This document shows positions 55,401 through 64,000 of a DNA stretch of 64,000 nt, piece by piece. Source of the DNA: Coffea arabica (Eukaryota; Streptophyta; Magnoliopsida; Gentianales; Rubiaceae); contig NC_092312.1 of the NCBI RefSeq assembly GCF_036785885.1, positions 16,944,001 through 17,008,000 of the forward strand. Direction: 5' to 3'. Made by a program: the position numbers and the translations under genes. Every line of letters starts with the position of its first letter. The stretch's first letter is position 1. The notes below the pieces were generated by a model, which saw nothing but the letters and a program-made list of their open reading frames with translations, was not told the DNA's origin and made no database searches.

Positions 55401-57560
55401 CTCCAGAGTTGCTCAATGTGATGGGTAGGTGTAATAATGGCTTTTTGATATGCTTTTCTTACAGAAGTCATCCTTTGTGTTTCTTCTGCCAAATTTTGAG
55501 TCTGCAGCATCATCTTATAAGAGAGAGAAATCAAAGGCAGAAAGAACAAAAGTGAAAGGAATGAACACGAATTATGCAAAGGTAGAGGGAAGCAATCTCC
55601 AACCGGCAAGGACTTTAAGAATGCAGTGTACTCCATCCACACAGGACCAGATGCGATGTCTGCCCCTGTTACCACATGCTATGATTAAGAAATTTTGAGA
55701 TTTTTAATTAAACACGAGTACAGGCATTCACTCGTACATATTTTCACTGGAGATCTTGAACCTTCTCATGCAAACAAAACAGAAGAGATCATCAATTCCA
55801 GCAGCAGGAAAAGTCTCTGTTTGCCTCCTGCAATTTCTCACATTCTTCTTATCTTGCTCTTGAACTAGTTACAACTTATGCGGCTATGATGTAACTTTAC
55901 ATCAGAATTATGCACTTTTTACCTACATGTCCTTTTTATCTTTCAGTGGTGTTCACCATATTTCAAATAATTTCTTAGACATCAATATTCAATCCTTACA
56001 TCTTTTAAACTTAGGCTTCCAATCATCGTTCTTTGCAGTTCAACAATTGTTCATTATAGACAATTGATTTTCAAAATTCCAATAGTCATATGGCCAAGTA
56101 ATATATCTTGTTGACAATAATGAATCTACCGAATTATAACATTAAAGAGATAACGAATTGTTCACATTGTAATAAACTCTACCAGGCATGAAGCTAAACA
56201 GAGCGATTTTCTTCAGAAAATGGTAAGGGAGACATACCGACATAGTTAAGCATGAAATCAAATGCTTTCCTAGTCTCTTCCTGACCTTCTATCCCCTTCT
56301 TGTCATTAACCTTCCTAATAAAGCGGATGTAGCAGCGCCTGCAATGCCAAATAGTTGCCAATACAATACAAAGTTTATGTGCAGAAAGCGCAAATGATGG
56401 AGTGAAACTTGAAAAGAAGCCTGAAGAGATCTTATCAAAAAATTATAAGAAGAAATGAAGTAGACAAGCTAAGATGGCCCATCATACATGCAAATTTCTT
56501 GAAGATGTGTTCCCATTATTCTTTTCCTCTTTGGATGGGGGAAGGGTAAAGGGTAGTGAGGTTTGGGCATGTAAAATGGATTTTAAATTATGACTTTACA
56601 AGATAAGAGTAAAACAGCATGTAATATGGCGTACCAAAGAGGAATGTGTAGGCAGTTCAACAGGCAGCGACTGAAAATATGTTTTACGGCATCATCATTA
56701 TTTACAGCCATGTGAGCCTCAACATACTGCTTCCAGTATTTTGCCTGGACAGAAGAAATAGCACCAGAATTGACACATATGTACAATTAACATCAGTTAA
56801 ATGTTCCAAACTAAATATAACAGATTGATACCAGTTCAAGATTGTGTGGGAAAAAAAAAACTAGTTAACATCAATTAAATGAAATGCAAAACCTACTGCA
56901 AGATACTAGTATTCATGCATCTCAGGCATCTTAAGCGAGGCAAACACACATTGCTACTTGTTATTCTCTTTCCCATTTGGCACTAAGGGCAACTTCCAGT
57001 GCCATTTCAAAATTTGAGACTGTCGTTCAGCAAGTCTAACACAGGAGAGCATAGCATATATGTAATAAAAATTCTATGTACTGCAATTTTCCTAATAGCT
57101 TATACTACAAAAAATGAAACCATTAATTCGTTAAGCATACACGCCAAACGGATAATAGAAGAAGTATTTGACTATATTTATATACCCTGAAAACGATCTT
57201 CAAATCGATATCCCCAGTTCCAATAGCTACCAGTTTTGAATCCCAGATGGCTTAATTAATAGGACACATACAACAGTAATACCAAAGATGCTAAGATGAA
57301 GGCGACTATTCTGGCAAAAGAGTGAGAATGAAGTCTTACTGCAGTAGGAAAAGTAGCCAAAAGTTGCTCATATACCGGCACAGCCTCCGAAATTGGCAAA
57401 TGCTGCAGCAAGAATGCGTCTCAAAGGGGGATTCAAGGCAAAACCATGAACGATTAAAAAAGAAGTAACAATTAATCCAAGAAGGAGCTGTGCAAAATAC
57501 CAATGCCTCGTTAGCAAGAAGCTCAGCTGCTTCGACATTGTATTTATCCGTCGTTGTCAT
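46444..57560 (-). CDS. CSTF77: Cleavage stimulation factor subunit 77 (CSTF77), 22 exons
   Basis: Minus-strand exons, 5' to 3': 57560-57501, 57402-57340, 56744-56635, 56338-56238, 55665-55604, 55501-55361, 54900-54772, 54405-54359, 54140-54077, 53448-53328, 53098-53040, 52959-52891, 52563-52423, 51429-51365, 50713-50617, 49779-49720, 49637-49485, 49340-49274, 49189-49091, 48218-48066, 47143-46955, 46604-46444. They join in phase to 736 residues, close to my recollection of the Arabidopsis protein (about 734). The product is the HAT-repeat scaffold of the CstF complex, acting in nuclear mRNA 3'-end processing. HAT-type repeats are visible: AKYWKQYVEAHMA, QLWREYENFENSVSRAL, YPDIWYDYAMWHAKSG, FIRFLRRTEGVEAARKYF, IWKRFTQFEQTYGDLSSI. 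The C-terminal tail PRDAFKLRQLRKARG then SGEMSGSTG is the conserved plant ending. A LINE fragment lies in the intron downstream of the exon at 51429-51365. Confidence 0.95.
51049..51362 (-). mobile_element. 5'-truncated LINE insertion in a CSTF77 intron
   Basis: A 15-bp direct repeat, GAACTAAACATACTT, occurs at 51049-51063 and 51348-51362 and brackets about 284 bp. On the minus strand the insert ends in a poly-A tail (plus-strand T run, 51062-51075). It encodes the end of a LINE RNase H-like domain: EGDALNIVQRINSKEPD, then NLIHGIRSMLYSFDF, VKVSLVRRTNNVPAHIMSKL. A long target duplication, a poly-A tail and 5' truncation are the marks of target-primed reverse transcription. The copy near the exon starts only two bases from the exon boundary at 51365. 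Confidence 0.88.
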
Positions 57561-58235
57561 GATATATACTGCCCCACTCTTTTATATACTTATCTTTTAT
57601 TGTCCCAGAACAATCTAACCTCGAATAATTAGAGTCCAAGAAACAGTATCTTGATGCCGATCGAAAAGACTGGAAGGAAGGGCTCGAATTCCACTTACGC
57701 CGTCTAACACACACAGCCAATGGAGAGAGAGAGGGGGGGTGGAGGAGGAGTAAGAAGGCACGTCCAAACGACTAAGCAGCGCGGTGGCTGACTTGCCTTT
57801 CTGCTGGATGGGTGGCGGGTAAAGATTAATTGGTAATCCAGAAACCAGTAAGGATGAAACCATATACTAGGGCCACCAGGACCTTCAACCGCGTGTTATA
57901 TTGTATAAGAATTGTTCTAAATTTCTATGAACAAATTAAATTAGTTGGGGAGGGCTAGGCGTTTCCCCCGTTCCCTGGTCGTCAAGTTGTCATACTCCAT
58001 GTCCTAATCGAGCAAGTTCTCGAGTGGTAAATTTTCAGTATTGTGGATGGCTACTTTTCCTGTTCCTCTGATTTATGGTAACGTGAGTACTAAACTTTTT
58101 TTTTTTTGCTTTTTTTTTTGGAAGCAACGTGAGTACTATACTTGTTTAAGCGTAAAATTGTTTGAGCTAAACCGTGCTTGTCAATCTAATACATGCCAAC
58201 TTTTAGTTTTCTTCTCATTTATACTAACGTCATTA
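57561..58235. other. Upstream region of CSTF77
   Basis: The 5' UTR and promoter of CSTF77 should lie here on the minus strand; the stretch 57620-57850 is relatively GC-rich with a GA/GGAG-rich run at 57722-57752. Beyond about 57950 nothing further is recognisable. Confidence 0.45.
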
Positions 58236-58244
58236 TTAAACTTA

Positions 58245-58376
58245 GGGTAAAATACACTAAACTCCCTTGTGATTTGGGTTATTATCATAAAGCCTCCTCA
58301 TTATTTGAAAATCCCCAAAGAACCCCCTCGTGGTTTGAATTAATTTGGGCAATGAACGGAAATCGTCTAATTTAAC
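58245..58376 (+). repeat. Left long terminal inverted repeat of the Pack-MULE
   Basis: About 130 bp, starting GGGTAAAATACACTAAAC and including TTATTATCATAAAGCCTCCT and AATGAACGGAAATCGTC. It matches the inverse of the right end with scattered substitutions. Confidence 0.85.
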
Positions 58377-58557
58377 AGAAAATATGAAATTCCTATATTA
58401 ACCTTGTTTCAACCTATACTAAAAGTTAGTTCAAGATTTACATAAGATTTTAGAAACTTTCTCACTTCATTTGAGAATAAAAAAACATCAAGTGGCTCAT
58501 TTGAAAATTTCAAAAATTTGGAGCAGCTGCTGCAGAAGAACATCGAGGAAAAGAAAT

Positions 58558-59200
58558 TGTTGATCCATTCAAGCGATTACCAGATGCAATAGTTTCCGTC
58601 ATTCTTGACAAAGTTTTTGAAGCCAAATACCTCTGCAGGTGTTCCTTTAGTCTCCAAAAGATTCTCTTCTCTTGTTTACAAATCCGAATCTGTTTCTTTC
58701 AAAATCCCTGTTCAAATCTCACTCATCCAACGTGATCCCACACTCCGACTGGCTGCTTTTCCCGGCAAACTGGTCCATGCTATCACCTATCCTATGGTGT
58801 TTCTTCAGCCGGCAGCCTATGACTCCGTCATGTGGACATCTTCGCCACCCTATTGTGCTTGTAATCTGGTGCTGGATTATCCGCCACAATTTCTTCATAA
58901 GTTTACTTGGTTGAAATCCCTTGTCAAAGATTTCGATTAATCCACTTCCGGGGGCAACAACAATAACCTCAATTTCACCAAGCAGCCAGCCCTAAAGTGG
59001 ACGTTTGACACAAATTCACAACTAACCCACGGTACTATTGGTACCCTTATATTGATGATGATAATTTTCGCATTTCTGGGTGGTCTCGTCCTCGGGTTTC
59101 TCTAGGTCCGGTTGAGCTTACGGGTCTGGGTCACGTCAGCCTCCGGGCAGGTATCGGGCCGACCAGTTTAATTGTACTTGGTGGTAGATGATGATGATTC
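58558..59200 (+). pseudogene. F-box protein gene fragment inside the Pack-MULE
   Basis: An F-box reads KRLPDAIVSVILDKVF then EAKYLCRC at about 58573-58650. It continues one frame over as VPLVSKRFSSLVYKSESVSF, so a one-base insertion near 58650 breaks the frame. After a stop at 58938-58940 the text goes on with NNNNLNFTKQPALKWTFD. The layout resembles the plant F-box family of Arabidopsis At4g18380/At5g46170. The fragment lacks a start and has a frameshift and a stop, so I treat it as non-functional. F-box proteins normally act as substrate adaptors of SCF ubiquitin ligases. Confidence 0.75.
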
Positions 59201-59584
59201 TGAAGGAGTTTGGGGAAAATTTTTTTTTCCCTTCTAGTAGAAATTTGTAATTACAAATTGGTGGTGCAAGTTATAACAACCGGGAAAAGCAGATGGTTTT
59301 AGGCTTCGAGGAGTTTGAGGGTTGAGGTGTTGGGTTGCTTCGGTTGGTGAAGGGTTGAAGCAAATACTGGATTCCGTTGGTGGAATCTTTTGCCGAGTGT
59401 CACCGGATTAACAAAAGTTGGTGTTAATTTTGCTTCAGTTTTGCTACTCCAAATGGTTCAGAAGAAAGAAGAAAAAGGAAGAACAAAGAAAAAAAAAGAA
59501 AAGAAAAAAAAACATAAAATTATCACATTAACCTTGATGTATTGTTATCACACTCGCTTGTCAAGCGTGTGTAATTCACTTCCC

Positions 59585-59716
59585 GTCAAATTGGACGATT
59601 TCCGTTCATTACCCAAATTAGTCTAAACCAGGAGGGGGTTCTTTGGGGGTTTTCAAATAATAAGGAGGCTTTATGATAATAACCCAAACCACAAGGGGGT
59701 TTAGTGTATTTTACCC
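59585..59716 (-). repeat. Right long terminal inverted repeat of the Pack-MULE
   Basis: About 130 bp, the inverse of the left end, followed by the duplication TTAAACTTA at 59717-59725. Confidence 0.85.
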
Positions 59717-59725
59717 TTAAACTTA

Positions 59726-61992
59726 AAGATTAATCTATTTGCATGAAAATTGTGTTGCGTAAAAATTGCGTTACACTGATGTCCATCTGAAAGATTAATA
59801 CTGTATGTTATAACATTGATGAAATATTAAATTGTCGCTGATTAATATTGATCCCAATATTATGGGTTGATTGTAAACAAATAAAACAAGTTTAAAAATT
59901 GGAAGAATTGGAGTTTTGGTCCCCAATGTATTATAGACGCGCGAAACTGTCCCCAATCTATTGGGGAGAACAAATGTGGTCCCCAATCGATCCAATTTTG
60001 CTCGAAAGTAGACAATTAACTGATTTTCTTCATTTTTTGCCGGAAACAAGTCACGTGAGAACACGTGCCGGCATTTAAAATCCTTTTCTCAAATTTTTAT
60101 GCCTAAAAACCCATAAAAATTATTTCCAACTTTCTGGCGCCCCACTTTTTAATTAGCAAAGACAAAACACAATTAGCAAATGAAGTTATTATATTAATCA
60201 ATATTAGTCTACTATATAATTGAATTTTTATTTAACAAAAACAAAATTCAATTTATCCTTTTCTTTATTTCTGTAGTTCTCTCTATTCTTCCCCAACTGT
60301 AGAAAAAATCCTTGTAGCCAAATTCAATTACCGGTACGTGACAAAGACTTGTACATATTGAAATTTTGTGGTTTGGATTTCCTCATCCTTCACACTAATG
60401 GCATAATTTTGACAGATTTGTCTTGTCTTCTTATCTAGTTGTATGTTGTCATGATACCACAAAAGCTTTGCCACTGTAAGTTACAAGTAATGATGATTAC
60501 TTCTTGGACACACAACAACCCTGGAAGAAAGTATTTTAGCTGTGGCATGAAGAAGGTATGGGCTATCTCAAATTCTTGCTTCAACTTCTGAATTTTATGT
60601 TTTTTCTGAAGTAATTTTTTTTACCGTGAAGGGCAAAAGAAATGAAAAAAGTTGCAACTATTTCGAGTGATATGATCCGATAATATGCCAAAGATCCACT
60701 GTTTTGATACCTAGTTTGCTGCGGAGCATGAATACTAAGGATGCCACAATCGAAAAACTAAGAGCAAGGGAAAGAAAACTAGTGTCTGCAATAGTGTTGT
60801 TGGCATTGTTGCTGTTGTTTGTTTTGCTGGTGTAAAAGGCCACTGTTGCTATTGTTTGTTTTGCTGGTGTAAAACGCCAGAAATTAGGATGAGCTACGTT
60901 TTAGCGAATTGTGACAAGCTACTAGTAATCAGCAATGGGTGATTGTGTAGGTTGGGATATATTATATTGCTAGTAAGATATCAGTAATGTTGTATTCAAT
61001 GCTATTTTGTACTGCAATGAAGGCATTATTAAGGCCTTTAGAGGCCAAATGAAGGCAGTATTTTCAAATTATCCCTATTCTTATATGCATTTCCCATCAA
61101 CAAACTGTAATACTTTTCAGACTCTGCACATATTTTGAAGTCTTTCCAGAACTCAATTTCCTGCTCCTGAACTCCTCAAAAAGGTACTCCATAGGATGTG
61201 CACGTCATAGTTTTGAAGCATAACAAAACTAGATTGTTTAGAGCAAATGATCAGCAAAATATATTTAATCGGAGTTGATCAATCTTTTTCGATTGTGGTT
61301 CAATTTTCAGCAGTGTAGAATCGGTAGATTCAAAATCCAAGAAGAGCAATGCAATTAACATTTAAATACGAGAGGAGTCCATCAATAATATTCATCTCAA
61401 ATGGTACAGATCAACAATCAAAAATTAGTAGAAGCTAAAAAAATTCAACCACAGCCTTTACTGTGAAGTAACAACAATGAGTCACATTTTGACTTGCACG
61501 ACAAACATGAAACCTGAACTACACATTTGCATCATCTTATCACTTTTTTTGCTCAATTCAACTGCAATAAAACCATCAATCTTTAAATAAAGCCATAAAA
61601 CCTCCATTTATGCCATAAAATCATAAAAATCATAAACCCTCAACTGCAACAATTCTGCCATAAAACCAGCAGTCTTTAAATAATAATATTTCAATTCTCT
61701 TCTTACAACCATGACAAAGGGATCTCCATTTCTCCCTTACAAAATATACATGGAGTTCATTAGACAAGATAACAAAAGAAGAACAAAATAAGCTGCATTA
61801 CAACATCTGCATTACTTCCAACAATACAAAAGAGGTACCAAGTCTACCCAGCAACGAATGAAATACATAATTAGTTCACTTTTGTCTTCCTTTAATATCA
61901 TACTTGCCACCACAGTCACTGGTCCTAGGGCAGCTGAGATGAATTTGAACATCCCTAATTCTAAATGGTGCAGAAGCAATGGGAGCAACTGA
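59726..61992. other. Intergenic / repeat-derived region
   Basis: No gene. The block at about 59905-60135 (TTTTGGTCCCCAATGTATT, two further GGTCCCCAAT/TCCCCAATC copies, then ACGTGAGAACACGTGCCGGC) has the look of a plant transposon end and might be the terminus of the MULE whose transposase lies to the right. A 29-bp imperfect duplication around TTGTTTGTTTTGCTGGTG occurs at about 60812-60870. A short segment upstream of 61993 may be further C-terminal MULE sequence. Confidence 0.4.
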
Positions 61993-64000
61993 TTAGGTGA
62001 TATGTGTCACATATGGATCTGAAATTCCAAAAATCTCGTACAAATTAGGCTCAGCAACAGGGGCAGAAAAGGTAGTATTGATGTTCTCAGTAACTTGTTG
62101 GCTATTTTGTGATGAAGTTACTTTCTTTGCTACACGTCTAGTGCCTTTTCCCTGCACAACAGTAATATGAATAATGAATATGTCCAGTAGTTATGTTGGT
62201 AAGAATATAAATCAAATTCTGGAAATAAGAAAACTTTATAGCTTTTTTCACTACTCTTCTGGTTGTCTTCTTAGCAGTGGAGCTAATACCTTCAACCTAG
62301 AACATGAGATTAAAACCATTTTCATTAAGCAAATAGAAAATCACAGGACTTTAATCAAATATGTAATATTTTATCACTCACAGATATGCTATGGTTTGTA
62401 TTCATTTGTGACAAGTTTGTTTCACATTATGCTTCATGCAATCCAGCAGATGACATCTATGATAGACTTACATCTTCATCACATTTTTGTTGCCTAAGCT
62501 TGCATGTCCTTGTGTTATGACCCTTTTACATTTACAGATTTGTCCAACTCATCTTATTTTAACTCTTTTATCTTTCATTTCCTGCACCTCATCAGTAGAT
62601 TTTCTCCTTTGTTTCTTGGGTCTTCCTGGTGCTCTTTCGTATGTTGGTGGGAATGGGGGCTAGACATTCACATCTGCCCAATCTTATTCTCCATGAAAAG
62701 GTAGTATGCAGGACTCATAACACTTGAGATAAGTGTGCACTCTGTAACAGTCATCAACATACTCCATTGGATCCTTCATTACAATACAAAGTGCTGAAAT
62801 TGCATGATAACAAGGTATCCCTGTTAAGTCCTATTTCCTATAAGAACATGTCTTCTCTTCAATGTTAACTGCATACTTTTCACCATAGGGATCAACAACT
62901 TCATAATTAACTTCATTGGATTTGTAAGGCACACAGTAAGTTACCTTATCTATGTTCTCCCTCATTCTTTTCCTGATTTTTGGGCAGACTGCATATTTGC
63001 TCCATTTTTTTCTAGCTCTGTCTCTGTTTTCCTGCATTCTTGACATTATAAAATATCTCAATGACTTCATCATTGCAACAATTGACTCTTCTCTAGCATC
63101 TAAGATCTTGCTGTTGAAGGATTCACATATGTTATTCAGCAACATATCACACTTTGAGTAGGTACTGAAGTGTGATCTACTCCACTATGTCGGATTCTTG
63201 TCATCCAAACACTTAGCAGCTTCAGCATCAAGTTCAGCAATTGCCTCCATTCTTCTTCTGAATTGAATTGGAGTAGTTGCCTTAGTTGCTTTCCATAGAA
63301 CTTTCCTCATTGCCGCCCATTTGAACCTAGCAGATTACATGTTACTGTGCATATGTTTAACACAGAATCTGTGGGTTGCATTCGAAAAAACTGTTTCACA
63401 TGCTTTGATTATTCCCTTTTGCTTATCACTTATTATTGTCCACTCATAGTCCCTTTCAATATTCAAATCTTTCTTAAGTAATGTTAGAAACCAAATCCAA
63501 GAATCTTTGATTTCTCCCTCAGTTGCTGCATAAGCTATAGGATACATTCCATTATTAGCATCAACTCCAACTACTGTCAATAGTACACCTCCTGTTGCAC
63601 CTTTGAGAAAAGTTTCATCCAATCCAAACACAGGCCTACAAGCTGCTAAGAATCGCTGTTTTACCCCAACAAAGCACATGTATAATCTCTGAAATTTGCT
63701 CTGTCCAGTTACTGCATCACAATAGTCATCTACCAACTTCATAATTACTATACTACTTGGATTACTTCTCTCAATTTCATTGATATATCGAGACAGTTTA
63801 TTATATTGATCTATCTCACTACCTTTTGCCAAATTCTCTGCAATTTTCTTAACTCTATAGCCTTGATGTCTACTAAGATGATATTTGTGATCCTTCATTA
63901 CCATATTTTTGAAACTAACATAGTCCAGCATTGGGTACTTCCTAAATATGCAAACATACCTTTTTCCTATCCACCTAGACTTCACACTCTTGTTGTGGTA
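61993..64000 (-). pseudogene. Decayed MULE (MuDR-type) transposase gene, runs off the right edge
   Basis: On the minus strand one reading frame covers the MULE transposase core (FGLDETFLKG with its Asp, YAATEGEIKDSWIWFL, IISDKQKGI, THRFCVKHMHSN), a helical part (NICESFNSKILDAREES) and a SWIM zinc finger (CSYRK then GIPCYHAISAL). A GTAAGT donor near 62473 and an acceptor at 62152-62153 lead to a last exon ending at 61993. Six in-frame stops interrupt it (63335-63337, 63185-63187, 62831-62833, 62684-62686, 62660-62662, 62549-62551), but the frame never shifts over about 1.4 kb. Such a transposase would move MULE elements; this copy cannot be translated through. The N-terminus lies beyond the window. 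Confidence 0.85.

Larger units (their letters stand above)
58245..59716. mobile_element. Pack-MULE-like element carrying an F-box gene fragment
   Basis: The ends are long inverted repeats of about 130 bp (58245 to about 58376, and about 59585 to 59716), each starting GGGTAAAATACACTAAAC, with roughly a dozen mismatches between them. A perfect 9-bp direct repeat, TTAAACTTA, flanks them at 58236-58244 and 59717-59725; a 9-bp duplication is the MULE hallmark. There is no transposase. The interior carries a degraded F-box gene fragment, which is the definition of a Pack-MULE. Confidence 0.88.

Noticed and set aside
58605-58940. The 111-codon F-box frame as a functional small protein
   Set aside because: The F-box itself is in another frame upstream, so the open segment lacks its domain and the fragment is a broken, captured piece.

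Overview
The window is nuclear DNA of a flowering plant, most likely a eudicot. The evidence is AT-rich intergenic DNA, GT-AG introns of about 80-400 bp, single-copy plant genes with exons that can be joined in frame, and a dense load of plant-type transposons. I cannot name the species from sequence alone. No bacterial operons, CRISPR arrays, rRNA or tRNA genes were seen.

Host genes, left to right. (1) A methylesterase-type alpha/beta hydrolase, + strand, 644-2442, 3 exons. (2) A very large KIN-12 class phragmoplast-orienting kinesin (POK2-like), + strand, 11551-37432; 37 exons join to an open frame of about 2,920 residues. (3) A small plastid-type protein resembling CCG-binding protein 1 (MEE14), + strand, 38409-39925. 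(4) An EMB1273-like predicted plastid membrane protein, + strand, 43223-45308. (5) The polyadenylation factor CSTF77, - strand, 57560-46444; 22 exons, 736 residues. All five reading frames look intact after splicing.

Transposons fill much of the rest. A Ty1/copia element (4556-10191) has nearly identical LTRs but a broken pol. A second Ty1/copia element (13751-17582) sits in a kinesin intron, has an intact pol and has lost most of gag. A complete-looking PIF/Harbinger transposon (28219-36269) sits antisense in another kinesin intron; its transposase and Myb/SANT-like ORF1 are both intact, and it carries about 3.3 kb of extra, exon-like DNA. A Helitron candidate (40694-42524) contains a nested hAT-type MITE (41204-41901). 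A 5'-truncated LINE (about 51064-51347) landed beside a CSTF77 splice donor. A Pack-MULE-like element (58245-59716) carries an F-box gene fragment. A decayed MULE transposase gene runs off the right edge (61993-64000).

The target-site duplications were read directly: ATAAC, ATTTA, ATA, a near-perfect 8-bp hAT duplication, a 15-bp LINE duplication and a 9-bp MULE duplication. Removing the two insertions from the kinesin gene returns introns of about 93 and 98 bp, so both are insertions into ordinary short introns. The points that most deserve follow-up are the extra exon-like cargo of the Harbinger element, the gag-less but pol-intact copia element, the F-box Pack-MULE and the splice-site-preserving LINE insertion.
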